The notes under the pieces were generated by a model. The model saw only the letters and a program-made list of their open reading frames with translations. It searched no databases and was not told the origin of the DNA. From Phytoseiulus persimilis (Eukaryota > Arthropoda > Arachnida > Mesostigmata > Phytoseiidae): a stretch of DNA of 64,000 nucleotides. The position numbers and the translations under genes are program-made. Each line of letters begins with the position of its first letter. Position 1 is the stretch's first letter. The stretch covers positions 27,916,211 to 27,980,210 of the forward strand of contig CM075104.1 of NCBI GenBank assembly GCA_037576195.1, given 5' to 3'. This document shows positions 44,453 to 54,944 of the stretch, in pieces.

Positions 44453-47400
44453 TCACCTTCGTCTTTCGCAGAACTTCATGTTTGCTATTGGGTGTGAGTC
44501 CAATTCGGGAGGGAACTCCTCTGGGGGTAAAGTTCGTTCCTCGCACCCCAAGACTACGTGTCTTTCTGTTTCGGGTGCTCCACATCTTGAATAATTGATG
44601 TCGATGGAGGAATCGCGGTTGTGTTGCCGGGTCTTGGTGTTCAGCATTCCTGCCCTGGTTAACGCTAAGAGTTGGCTTCCGCGGGAGTTATCGTACAGTC
44701 CGGGGTTGATTCCTCTAGTCTCTTTGTATCGTCGGTATGTACTCAGTGTGGATTTGGACTCCATCCTGTCTCTCCAGGTGGCGTCCAATTTATTCCGCAC
44801 CCTCAGTTTGAGTTCTTTGCGGAACGTCTTCCACATCAGCTTGCCGGATGTGTTTCTGGCCAGTCGGATGTCCCCACATTCGAATTGCATGCTCAGTTTT
44901 TTGAGTCTCTCGGAAGCTTCGATTTTGGTTTTGGTGAGTTCGATTGCCTCGAGGACAAGTTTTGGCCATCTATGTGGATCCATTTGTTTTATCCTCTCGA
45001 AGAACATCACTTTGCTTATGGTTTCTCTGGCATCGAAGGAGCTCCATTCGAGTTCTCCCTCAATGAACTCGTTCGCTATAGTGGAGTGCGGTATGCCAAG
45101 AGCCCATCTTCCCGCGTCTCTCTGCCTGACTTCTATGTGGTTTCCCAGTCTTTTTAGCATGGTAATCACTGCATTGCATGTGAGCTGCGGGACTGCTGTA
45201 GCTTTCCAGAGTATTTTGGAGACTTCGAATCGGTCGAAGCTCCAAAGTGCTTTCGCGTTTAGTCTCTGGATTGCTTGGTCGGCTTTTCCTGACAGTTTAG
45301 GCCATTGTCTAGCCAAGTGGTCGCTGTCGGTAGATAGTTCGATCCCTAGATATTTGTATGATTCCACCATAGGTATTGGTAATCCTTGTATCCTGAGATC
45401 TCTATCCGGAGTATGGGTTCCTGCTGGTCGAGAGAAGACCATTACATCGCTCTTCTCTGGGTTGAATTTGATGGACATGTTGTCCCCAAACCTTGTAGTA
45501 ACCTCGAGGAGCGTTTCCATATCTCCCATGCTGTTTGTCATCAGAACTAGGTCATCTGCAAACAGCAATCCGGGAATTGTGAAGAACTTTTTTTCTCTCA
45601 CATCCCAGAAGTTGCCTTTCCTTGCGAATCTGAATCCTCGTCCTGTTGCCAGGAGTTCTCGTTCAAGGTTCGCAATGTAGAGGCTGAATAGGATCGGAGA
45701 TAGTGGACAACCTTGTCGGAGTCCAATTGGTATGGACATTTCGTCCGACGTGTAGTCCCCATGTCGGAGGACAACGCGGGTATCCTCGTACATGTATTTA
45801 AGGAGTTCGAGCAGTGGTTTGCTCATCCCTCTCTCCTCTAGCGTTCGCCATAGCTTTTTCCGATCGATTCGGTCGTATGCTTTTGTGGCGTCTAGGAAAA
45901 CGCAATAAAGCCCTTTCTTATGGGATCTTGCGGTTTCAATTGCAGTTGTCAAGATGAATATGTTATCATCTCCTCTGCGATCCTTCCTGAACCCATTTTG
46001 CATTTCTGATAGCTGCTCTGTATCTTCCGCCCATTTTTGTATATGTTTCCCAAGTATTTTGGTAAAAACTCTATACAGAACGTCTGATACTGTTATGGGT
46101 CTGTATGTTTTGAGGTTTCCCTTTATCGAGTTTGGTTTTTCAATCAGGGATACCCTGCCTATCCTCCATTCTGCTGGTATCTCATGGGTACCTTGTAGAA
46201 TAGCGTTGAAGACATCTGTTACGTAGTTGTATCCAGTGTCGTCTAGTGCCTTGAGGACTTTAGCTGGTATTCTATCCGGCCGCGTCGCAGATGAAGCGGA
46301 TATCGACACGAGTGTCGACTTCACCCACTCTACAGTTGTGGTCAGATTTACCGGTTCTCTTGGGAGATTGGATTCCCTCTGGGGTTCGGGGTTTCCTGTT
46401 GCCTCCAGTAAGCTTTTTGCTACCAGCGTAAGGTGTAACGTCATCTGTGTCGGTTGGATGTCGTCACCCTTCTCGTCTAGCACGCACAGCTTTTTTGGGG
46501 GTTTGTATTCATTTCTCCTAATGTGGTCCCAGAAGGCTTTTGATTTTGCCTGTCTTGGAGCCCTCATGATTTTATCATATATCCTCTGATTTTCGGTTTC
46601 GAGCAAGCGGGCAACCTCATTTCGGACAGCGTCTTGTGTCTGTCTATATTGTTGTCTCGCCTTGTCGGCGCCTGTTCCTAGGCGTCTCGCTCTCCTCCAT
46701 TCCCGGCTCTGTTCCCTCCTTAGCTTCGATAGTCTCGTTAGCTCAGGTGAGGACATTTTTTCCCTCGGGTTCAGATTAACGAGTCTGCTGTTTTCTTTCA
46801 AAGCATTCTGGAGGGTGTCTATCATATCTCTGTAGCTGGCAGACCATGTTGTCCTGGTCTTCGTCATAAGAGTCTCTGAGGCCTTCTCCGCTGCTCTTTT
46901 TGATCTTAACAGTTTCACTCGTACCTTCTTTTGGTGTGCATAGCCTCTTGGTTTCCCCATTTGTAGGGTCATCAGGTTATGATCACTCCAATGAAGGATT
47001 TCCTTTTTTTCGTCTATGTGCATATACGTTAGTTCCCGATAGGTTCGGGAGTTACATAGCACGTAGTCTATCGTAGTGGAAATCCCACCCTGGGTTCGTG
47101 TGGTCTTCCCACTACATTTTTCGGTCAGATTGAGAATGATTAGATCGTTTTCATTGGCTAACTCTTGGGGAAGTTTGCCACGTCTATCTGTTCTCCCGTC
47201 AAATTGGGATAGGTGGGCATTCATGTCCCCCCCCACCACAATTTTGACACCTGACGTTCTGTGTTCTCGAATGATGCGCCCAATCTCTTTGAATTGGTGT
47301 TCGTTCGATTTGTGTTCCATCGTAATGACGGCGTAGACTGATATGAGGATCCAAGGTTGGCCCTCTATATCAGTCCCCAGAGCAATGAAATCTGCCCCTT

Positions 47401-47740
47401 TATGTGTCCAGCGTGGTTCATCCATGGTGGAACGGATAAGTATTCCCGTACCACCAGACGACTTGTTGCCAGAGGGGCCAGATCGATTGCTACCGTGGAA
47501 AGTGAACCCCTGTATATGTGGTGGTTCTTCTATATTCATCAGGTTGGTTTCAGTTAGGAGAAGGACGTCATATGGTGATGGCGTTCCCCCACTCTGTCCC
47601 TCTAAGAGATCTTTCCTCAGACTTTCCCATTTGACTGCGCTTTTCCCCCTTTGCATATTGAAGACCCCGATTCTGAGGTCAACACTGTGTGTTTTATTTT
47701 CCTCCTCGGCTGGGGTTTGCTTCTTGGGGGCTGCGGTCCG
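44453..47740 (-). CDS. LINE ORF2: endonuclease and reverse transcriptase
   Basis: The open frame is about 1095 codons; the first in-frame Met is at 47656, but the coding signal starts upstream (VDLRIGVFN before that Met). Numbering from that Met, the endonuclease has TETN (E36), VYA, GGDMNAH (D144, N146) and WSDHNL (D225, H226). The RT has YRPI, VFLDATKAYDRID (D589), GLRQGCPLSPILFSLYI and FADD (D701, D702). The C-terminus has RRWPKLVLEAI, YDNSRGSQLLALTRAG and a CCHC-like end, RCGAPETERHVVLGC, where the first Cys of the usual CxxC is absent. It nicks target DNA and copies the element RNA in place (target-primed reverse transcription). No stop or frameshift interrupts it, so the protein could be active. 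Confidence 0.93.
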   Translation of the reverse strand, partial: RTAAPKKQTPAEEENKTHSVDLRIGVFNMQRGKSAVKWESLRKDLLEGQSGGTPSPYDVLLLTETNLMNIEEPPHIQGFTFHGSNRSGPSGNKSSGGTGILIRSTMDEPRWTHKGADFIALGTDIEGQPWILISVYAVITMEHKSNEHQFKEIGRIIREHRTSGVKIVVGGDMNAHLSQFDGRTDRRGKLPQELANENDLIILNLTEKCSGKTTRTQGGISTTIDYVLCNSRTYRELTYMHIDEKKEILHWSDHNLMTLQMGKPRGYAHQKKVRVKLLRSKRAAEKASETLMTKTRTTWSASYRDMIDTLQNALKENSRLVNLNPREKMSSPELTRLSKLRREQSREWRRARRLGTGADKARQQYRQTQDAVRNEVARLLETENQRIYDKIMRAPRQAKSKAFWDHIRRNEYKPPKKLCVLDEKGDDIQPTQMTLHLTLVAKSLLEATGNPEPQRESNLPREPVNLTTTVEWVKSTLVSISASSATRPDRIPAKVLKALDDTGYNYVTDVFNAILQGTHEIPAEWRIGRVSLIEKPNSIKGNLKTYRPITVSDVLYRVFTKILGKHIQKWAEDTEQLSEMQNGFRKDRRGDDNIFILTTAIETARSHKKGLYCVFLDATKAYDRIDRKKLWRTLEERGMSKPLLELLKYMYEDTRVVLRHGDYTSDEMSIPIGLRQGCPLSPILFSLYIANLERELLATGRGFRFARKGNFWDVREKKFFTIPGLLFADDLVLMTNSMGDMETLLEVTTRFGDNMSIKFNPEKSDVMVFSRPAGTHTPDRDLRIQGLPIPMVESYKYLGIELSTDSDHLARQWPKLSGKADQAIQRLNAKALWSFDRFEVSKILWKATAVPQLTCNAVITMLKRLGNHIEVRQRDAGRWALGIPHSTIANEFIEGELEWSSFDARETISKVMFFERIKQMDPHRWPKLVLEAIELTKTKIEASERLKKLSMQFECGDIRLARNTSGKLMWKTFRKELKLRVRNKLDATWRDRMESKSTLSTYRRYKETRGINPGLYDNSRGSQLLALTRAGMLNTKTRQHNRDSSIDINYSRCGAPETERHVVLGCEERTLPPEEFPPELDSHPIANMKFCERRR

Positions 47741-47782
47741 TCAGTCCTTCTTTCTCAGGGCCTGTTGGAGGTTCGATGCCAG

Positions 47783-49117
47783 TTAGGCTTGGTTTGCCTC
47801 CCTCCTGTCGTTCCGTGGAGTGGAAGTTGTAGGGTGAGGTTTGTTTTCCTCCTTCCTCCCGGTGACTGTATTTGGATTTTGGCCCTCCGTCCGGGTGTGG
47901 GATTGGCGTCGGTCTTGTTGTGGCCTTCGCTTTTGTTGTTCATCTTTCCCGGAATCCATGGGAGTGTCAGCCACCGTTCTCTTTTTTCCGTACGCTTTGG
48001 GCGCGAACGGTTTCGAGAATTGGCGCTGATCTGGATTCCGAGGTTGATATCGCCCGGAGGTCGAGGCTCTGTGCTGATTTTCCGTTTGCCTGGGTTGGCG
48101 CACGGGATTTTTTGCCGAGACTGAGGGCTTTGGATTTCTATCGGAGGTTTTTTCCTCCTCGTCCGCAGTTCTCGTCTTGGCTTTAGCATCATTGCGTAGC
48201 CTCAATATGTTCCCCTCCAGCAGCTTTTCGACGTCGGCTTCCGTCAATAGTAGGTGACGACCGATTTCTCGGGTCATCTTGACTATCGCCTCGACTCGTC
48301 CCGCTGCTGTCCACCCTTTGTCATCGTTGTACGCAGGGTTCCTCGAGATATATCTGAGGTCGATATTCTCTTCGGAGGTGAAACTGTCGAACAAGGCGTC
48401 TGTGAACATTGCCTGATCATAGTTCTTGACATCTACATCCGGAGTGGTGTAGATAACCTTGTGGACTCCTTCGTGTCCTTCTAGTTCGGAGATGGCCTCG
48501 TTGGCCATTTCGATAGCTTCCTTCTTTTTGAAGGTCGGCTCTAGAAGGACATCGAGCCCTCCCCACAGGATTACTGTCATTGGGTTGTTCAACCCCATCT
48601 TCTCGACTTCCGCTTTGGCCTTTTGGCAAAGCATTGGAATTGAGTTGACTGGGAATTTCCTAACCCGTAGTCCCTTGTGGTTGTCGAGGGCCTTGTAGAA
48701 GTTCAGGCCTGCCGGGCACAGATCAGCACAGTGGCGATCCGTGACCACCATTACGACCGGGCCAAGGTAGGCTGGTCGCGGTGGTGGCAGCGTGAACTCC
48801 ACTGGTGTTTTTGATACGGCTTCTCTCATCTGTGTGTCCATATAAGAGATTCTGGCTTCCTGAGCTGCAACTTGGCCTCTCAAGCTCACCAGTTCCGCAT
48901 CTCTGGCCTTCAGTTCTTCTGCCTGCCGCTCTATGAAGGCTAGAGCGGCAGTCCGCTCGCGGCGGTAAGCTAGTCGCTCACTCCGCAACCAGTCGCGACA
49001 TTCAAGCAGAATTGATTCGTTGGGGGTCATTCCTGATCCCGCCAACTCCTTCCTGCATTTGTCACAGAACTCGAAGGTTGGGGCCGTTCTGAGTTGGTTT
49101 GGGTTGAACTCAGCCAT
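47783..49117 (-). CDS. LINE ORF1 protein (444 residues)
   Basis: The N-terminus has a CDKC pair (about residue 18). A coiled-coil-like stretch around 50-100 (AFIERQAEELKARDAELVS) follows. A central domain resembles the esterase-type (SGNH-like) fold found in CR1 ORF1 proteins: PVVMVVTDRHCADL near 124, VILWGGLDVLLEP near 183 and YNDDKGWTAAGR near 267. The C-terminus is basic and low complexity (Lys/Arg/Gln/Pro), suited to RNA binding. Canonical SGNH catalytic residues are not all evident, so esterase activity is doubtful. It ends at TAA and is in the same frame as ORF2, with a further TGA at 47741-47743 between them. Confidence 0.85.
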   Translation of the reverse strand: MAEFNPNQLRTAPTFEFCDKCRKELAGSGMTPNESILLECRDWLRSERLAYRRERTAALAFIERQAEELKARDAELVSLRGQVAAQEARISYMDTQMREAVSKTPVEFTLPPPRPAYLGPVVMVVTDRHCADLCPAGLNFYKALDNHKGLRVRKFPVNSIPMLCQKAKAEVEKMGLNNPMTVILWGGLDVLLEPTFKKKEAIEMANEAISELEGHEGVHKVIYTTPDVDVKNYDQAMFTDALFDSFTSEENIDLRYISRNPAYNDDKGWTAAGRVEAIVKMTREIGRHLLLTEADVEKLLEGNILRLRNDAKAKTRTADEEEKTSDRNPKPSVSAKNPVRQPRQTENQHRASTSGRYQPRNPDQRQFSKPFAPKAYGKKRTVADTPMDSGKDEQQKRRPQQDRRQSHTRTEGQNPNTVTGRKEENKPHPTTSTPRNDRREANQA

Positions 49118-49130
49118 TCTGGAATATAGA

Positions 49131-51142
49131 TCGTTTTACTGTCGAGATCTGTCTATGTCACTCCGCCTTTCCGACCATTAGCTATATTTCGGAAGCAGAG
49201 AGCCGGTCTCACGTTGGCATTTGGTTTTCTCTGATTCCTCGCTTAGGTATGGTTTTCGGGCATTGGTTGTGAGGGACTGGTATTCCAGGTGGAGTGAGGA
49301 TGAAAATCTGGGTATATATTGAGGCTATACTCCCGGATTGTCAGTGGACGGTGGTTCCGAGATCGCGTGTTGGATCGTTAGCCCTAAGTAAGTTCGTTCA
49401 CTTGGTTCAATCGAGCTGGGATTCCAATCGCGCATTCCCCGGCGCGAGTCAAGATCTGGCAATTGCGAGAGCAACCTTCGGTCGAGGCTCTGGAGGATTT
49501 CGCCGACTTCCTCGGAAGTCAAGGTTTGGCATATAGCAGTGGGGCTCGCAGTTTGTCCATGTTCTCGAAAGAGTTACTGAAATTAGTGCTAGTTTCGAGT
49601 CGAGAGGCCCGCGTTCTCCTGGGAGTCTTCTTCCTTCTGAAATATTTGCGGATCGTTTGAAGGCCATCTTCCCAGGAAAACCAGAGAACGTCCGGAATCA
49701 CAACGGGCAGTGGACGCTTTGTGTGAAATCCTCATTTTTGGGGTTCAATACCCGTTTGCCTTTTTGTTAGGGGCCTCTTTGTCTCTGAGAGCCACTCGCA
49801 CTGAAAAACCATCGGAGCCCAGATGAAGAACATTCAGCGCAGATTGCTCTAGGACGCAGTTCTCCTGAAATTATAAGGTCATGAAATCAAAGCCCTTCTC
49901 ATTGGAATCGATGTGGGAAGCTCAAAGTGGACCAATCAATAGAATCTCAGGGCTCACAACTTCGGGATGGGGACTTCAGGAGAACGATACTCTCGTGTCC
50001 GTACAAGAGAGTTCCAGAAGAGCTCGTTTCCCTGTCGACTTCAGCGAGGAGACGCTTACAAGGTCACGCGCGAGCACCGCCGGGCATTCTTCCAAGGAAC
50101 CAGTCTCACGGAGCTTCGAGGGAGGGAGACCGGGACGAGTATGCGTAAAAAGCCGCGGTCACTCATGATATACACATAATACACGTATAGCGTTCCACAG
50201 AGCAGCTCAGAGTTGACAACTTTTTCGCGGAAGGTTTCAATCACCGATCGGCGGAGTGATACCGTTCGAGAGAGCTGAGCTGTGATTCGATGCTGTCAAG
50301 GAGGCCGCTCTAATTCGGCGGTACGATCGGTCCTGATCGCGGAAAATGGCCTGAGACTTCGCTGATCTCATGAATGAATTTCGTCCCCTCCGAACTTCCG
50401 CTCGTATCTCCTCAGGAGAGTCTGATTCAGCTGTCTTCCCGATGGTTCAGAGTTTTCGAATCGATCCAAAGTATCGGGCCATGGAGGTCAATCTGACGAC
50501 CTCTTTTCATCCGTAATCAAGTCACCCGCCCGTTCATCCTGAAACTGCACAAGTGTTGTGGATGCTTAGATTGTCCACCGAGAGAGCAATCAAGCGATGG
50601 AGACAGCGGAGCTACGCTGACTCTTGGAATGAAACCAACCGTAATGAGAACAGTGAGGATGAGGACAGTCTGGTGAGGGCGGAATACAGATGGCCTGCTG
50701 CGTCAATACACCACTCATTACACCGAGTACCGGGTATTGTCCCTGCGATACCGGTCGTGAGATACTGATGCAAAGAGCCGAACTACATACGTTTCGTGAA
50801 ACGTTCAGTCCTGTGCGCCGAGCGCAATATATTGCGTCTTACCTGAAGCGAATTGCTTCACGGAACACCCGACTCACGCTGTCCCCCTGTATTCAATAGA
50901 GGGATCAAGGAATGATCGAAACCATCAGGTTCCGTCCGTCATAGTTTACATTATCACAGCCATGGTTGGGATCATGCCTAACTCCGGAAATCGCAATTGT
51001 ACGATTCAGGAAGTGAGGGAGTCTACCAGATTATCGCATAATAATACGGGAAGTACCGCAAAACAGTTTAAGTTCAGTGAGCACGTTAGCCCGACGACCA
51101 GCCGACTCAAATGGATACACACCATGTTATATAAATGGTTAA
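49131..51142. other. No recognised gene
   Basis: No coding or repeat signal recognised between the LINE and the pogo-like short element. The first 100 to 200 bases may be LINE 5' UTR. Confidence 0.4.
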
Positions 51143-51144
51143 TA

Positions 51145-52060
51145 CAGTGGATTCCGATTGATGAGAACACCGGATAATCGGATCATCCGCTTATTCGGAT
51201 CAAAAGTCGGATTCCCCGATTCTCTCCACAGGAAACGCTCCGGTTTATCGGTACAAGGCTCCGCTTATTCGGATCATTCCGTCACGGGCGGGATTTTTCT
51301 CCAGAGGAAATAATGAGAACTTTCCGCAATGGGAAACGCCTTGCCGAATGGATCACTTTATTACAGTCACGGGAGCTAATCAGGTTTCATAGCTTTACAA
51401 TTGAAAGCCAGCCACTTTTCTCGAGCAAATAGATGAAGCGGATAGATGAAGCGGATTCCGAACTGCTTCCAAGTCAAAATCTCGGGACGTGCTCGTCAGT
51501 TGACGTTGATACCCCTCTTCGGTTGAACCTCAAGAATATGAGATCGTCCAGGAAATAGCGCCGAATCAGGGCTGTGTGACACTACTTCAGGAAAAGGAGA
51601 GGAGTGCCGAGAGGCGGAAAAGCCTGCACCTGTGCATGGAGCTCAGCCGAGTATAGAACTGCTTCAACGGTTCTTGGTGCAAGATTCCGAGGAGGACAGT
51701 CCGCGAACGTCTTCAGTTCGTATCGACTTCGTTTGTGGGATCTCGTGGACGGAAAAAAGACGGACTCCACTAGATGAATCCTTCGTCAAGCACTGGAAGC
51801 TCAATCGCTGTTACATATTCCATCAACTCCATGTTCAGAGAGAGCTTCATTGTGTTGGTCTAGGTATCGCATCCCGGGGACGAAGAGCACAAGCGCCCAA
51901 AGATCCATTCGTGTTCTATAATGATGATACATTGATACATTTTTGGCGTAAATCCGGTATCAGGGCTATGCTTCCTCTATTTTCCGCTCAATGGGATCAT
52001 CCGCTTAATCGGATCAGGGTGATCTAGTCACGATGTGTACCGATCAAGCGGAGTCCACTG
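51145..52060 (+). mobile_element. pogo/Tigger-like short element, copy B (916 bp)
   Basis: The left end CAGTGGATTCCGATTGATG follows TA (51143-51144). The right end is the inverse, ending gcggagtccactg, followed by TA (52061-52062). Subterminal ccgcttattcggatc words occur on both sides. The body matches copy A (15889-16778) in the opposite orientation. The + strand 51632-52027 has an open relic frame but no complete transposase. Confidence 0.88.
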
Positions 52061-52062
52061 TA

Positions 52063-53196
52063 GTTTCAACCTCTCGTCTGGTCTGGAACCCCGCTTTCAT
52101 CGGGAAGAAATCCTTGACCGCAATGACGGCCGGACGAAAACGCGACATCCTATTCCGGAGTTTTCACGGAACCGTTGGCCCTACTCCGGTCCTCCTCGCT
52201 GAATGTTCCAGAGCGTTTCAGAAGTCCGAATACTCCTGGCGCGGATAGCTCTATCAAACTTGCCCCACAATATTCCTATGGGCTCGCAGTCTAAACTCTG
52301 TGGCCGCCAAACGCTGATCTCAAGATATCTCTTGGTCTCCTCCCTCTGAGATACTTGCAAAGAGAAAAAGATGATCCTGAACGTTTCCACATCGGTTAGA
52401 GCCAGCCCCGCGCTCTAACTTTGTCCGATCAGTGCAAGGATGGAGCGCTATTGCTTTACGAATATCCCCTCAGAATTGGACTTCTCTGGCTTTTCGATGA
52501 TCAGTAGCTCCCGAGGGGTTCGAGCGGAACGATGATACAGCAGCCGAACCTGAGGGCCGAACAAGAAAGGCTAGAGCCATCGCCTCGAGATACGAGACGA
52601 ATGATGCCAGATCTCGGAATCCAAAGAGTTCACGAGGCTCAGATCGAAACCATCTAGTTATGTGCGCCACATTTATACTGTTTCAATCCGCCTGCCGATA
52701 GAACTTCCCTCTGTGATAGGGAATTTCCAGCTCCATGCGCTTCGGTTGAGGTCACAGCCAGATCCTGGATTCATCTACCAGCGATGACATATACAAGCGC
52801 TCGGAGGAGCACAGTCAAGATGGGTTCTTTTTGGCAGGAGAACCGTCTGATCCGAAGCAGACCTTTGGAGTTGGAAACTCCAACCAGACGCGTGAATGCA
52901 TTAACTGGACACCCCCGCACATCTGCTGTGCAAAGATGGAGCTTGTCCTGGTGCGTCGGCGAAGCCTCCGCCTCCCACTCTTCAGAGGCTCGGAGAGCAC
53001 TCGGTTGTCGTCTTGGCAAGCCAGGCAGATAGGCCAGGCCAATCGTGAAACCAGAGAGTTCCCAATAATATGCTTACTATACCTAATCCGCTTCGTCTGT
53101 CAGTTTGTCTGCCCTCCCTCTGGGCTAAGGAGGTTATTACGGGATCGATATGACCACTAGCCCAGGAACCATATATGTACACACAATAGAGCTAGA
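52063..53196. other. No recognised gene
   Basis: Open frames overlap on both strands around 52771-53160 without recognisable motifs. Confidence 0.4.
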
Positions 53197-53400
53197 ATGA
53201 ACTGCAACCATGCTAGTTCGAGGTGGATTGAGACCGACCAGGGGCTCCGTCAAGGGTGCCCTCTGTCATGCCTCCTTTTTAAGCTGTATATCTGGGACCT
53301 CGAGCCCAAACTACAAAAACAAGGAGTAGTGTTCAGAGTCAGGGCGGGCAAACGGACCTGCCCGGGGCCATACAAGGATCACAAGGATACAAGCCCGTAG
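53197..53400 (+). pseudogene. LINE reverse transcriptase fragment (motif B region)
   Basis: The frame reads TDQGLRQGCPLSCLLFKLYI, then WDLEPKLQ, the RT motif B block of non-LTR elements like the one at 44453-47740. Flanking RT motifs are not recognisable, so only a small relic remains. Confidence 0.8.
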
Positions 53401-54554
53401 AGTGAGCCGCTCAAAGGCGGATCTGACCGTTCGCCTCGGGAACCATGACAATGTGAGTGAGGGCGCGAAATCCCGCATTTGAAGCCAGATTCATGTTTCG
53501 GTATTCGCGTGGAACACGTCGTTGCGCTGATATTTTTGAAGATATTCAGGGTTTCGTGGCCGTCGTGAGCCGTGCATCGTTAAGCACCGTCGTGTCTGCA
53601 AAAGTTTGAGTGTCCACCCGCCTGCTTTCAGTCTCGTGGGGCAACGTTAGATGGGGTCCGTCGAAGAACGATCGAGAGCGATTCGAGGGGGCGAGGCCAC
53701 AAGATAGTCGAATTACTAGAATTAGAATCCGGATTCTCACAGCTTCGTGGGTCAGAAGGAGTCCGGACAGAATAAGTCCGGGAAGGCCTATTCCAAAGCG
53801 AGGCTGAAGCACCTGCTTCTGGAAGAGCATGGGAATCGATGGACCCCTATCACGGTCAGCCTCCGATTCTGGTCATCACTAGCTCAGAATCAGAGATTCT
53901 GGCATTCGAACCCGTATCCGAGATTTCGTGGTTTGAACCCGTATACGAGATTTCTCGCCCTCACCGAGACTCGTGGACTCGGAGACCTGGATTCTTGCGA
54001 CCCCTAGTCACGCAGTCACCGGTAGAGATAGCCGGAGCATCACAGAACTATAAGTCCGAGAAATCCATGCGTCTCTATTAATTCTGGAAATCGCATTCCG
54101 TTTGGGAGCTTTATCGAATTTCTAGGCGAGCCGTGGGAGGTCGGGGTAGAGGGCCCACAGGGTATATTGTTCCTCTCAGCGAGCTCTACCGTACACCTCA
54201 ACACCTCTTCCTCGAGAAATTCATACTTCACAGGTAACTTGAGAAGTTCGGTCCGAGAGCGCCCGTGTTTTCCTAGCCCGCATGAATACACCGCTCCGGA
54301 CTTGAAAAATTCCGTTCGGAAACGTTTCTCGATGATTGTGGGAGAGCCGTGAGAATTACGGTGGAGGGCCCATGATGTAAATTGTGCTGCTGAATGGATT
54401 CTAGCGGAGACCTCAAGATAATCTCAAGAAACTCATACTTTCCAATCTCCAGAGACCCGCAGAGAGAAACTACGGCACGTGATCCACGACCCGTCGTGCC
54501 CTGAGCTGGGGAGCCCAATCTGAAAACACCCCATCCTAAATCGGATGAACACCC
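53401..54554. other. No recognised gene; tandem and direct repeats
   Basis: A short tandem repeat with a 27-base unit (tcgaacccgtatccgagattt) lies at about 53907-53961. A diverged direct duplication is at 54095-54460. No known domain was seen. Confidence 0.45.
54095..54460 (-). repeat. Diverged direct duplication, about 212-base period
   Basis: The two units (about 54095-54250 and 54306-54460) share gagggccca, gagctctacc/gaga-ctca and aaa-tcatact blocks. The minus strand of each gives a related peptide: KYEFLEEEVLR...NNIPCGPST and KYEFLEIILRS...HNLHHGPST. The conserved peptide suggests a coding origin of unknown family. Confidence 0.55.
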
Positions 54555-54944
54555 CTAGCGGCACACGGCGACCGAAGACGAGGAGGATTCAACTTCCTCC
54601 AGGTGTACGGTCGCCCCATTGAGTAACAAGCTCACGAGAGTCTGTGATGCAGGAGCTGCCTCGTTATGCCCACCCGGCAGAGAGACCAATCGGGTGACTT
54701 TTAACACGAATCTAACTGTGCCTTCTCCGTGCATGCGCGCCTTCTGGATCCGTCTTACCTTCCGATACCCCCCGCATATTTCTTTCAAGAATGGGCACTT
54801 GGAACGGATGTGTTTCCCTAGACATGCCTCACATTTCAAAACAGAATGTTTCTTTGGTGTTCCTCGTACAGGGTGTCGATTGCTTTGACTGGCCTTTTGT
54901 GTCATCCATTTGATCCAAACGAGAGATTCTTCCACCGCCTTCAT
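54555..54944 (-). pseudogene. Ty3/gypsy gag-protease fragment
   Basis: The minus frame contains a zinc knuckle, CEACLGKHIRSKC (C-x2-C-x3-H-x4-C), and a degenerate second one. A LVSLLLNGATVHLE segment follows, at the place where a retropepsin begins. The D-T/S-G active site is not present. Layout and spacing are those of gypsy-type gag-pol. It differs clearly from the complete element at 26352-30976. Gag-like frames may continue to about 55500 (-), but I cannot confirm them. Confidence 0.7.

Larger units (their letters stand above)
44337..49130 (-). mobile_element. Nearly full-length APE-type LINE with (TTGGA)n tail
   Basis: The element lies on the minus strand. ORF1 (47783-49117) is followed by ORF2 (44453-47740), then about 100 bases of 3' UTR and a gattggattg microsatellite tail at 44337-44361. 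Both frames are open. Tail type, endonuclease type and ORF1 layout are CR1/L2-like, but the clade is not proven. The 5' UTR boundary above 49117 is unknown, and no target duplication could be set. The dead LINE at 25740-32766 is a related family. Confidence 0.92.

Noticed and set aside
44595..45680. 361-codon + frame inside the LINE
   Set aside because: It is the antisense shadow of ORF2, whose endonuclease and RT motifs are on the minus strand.
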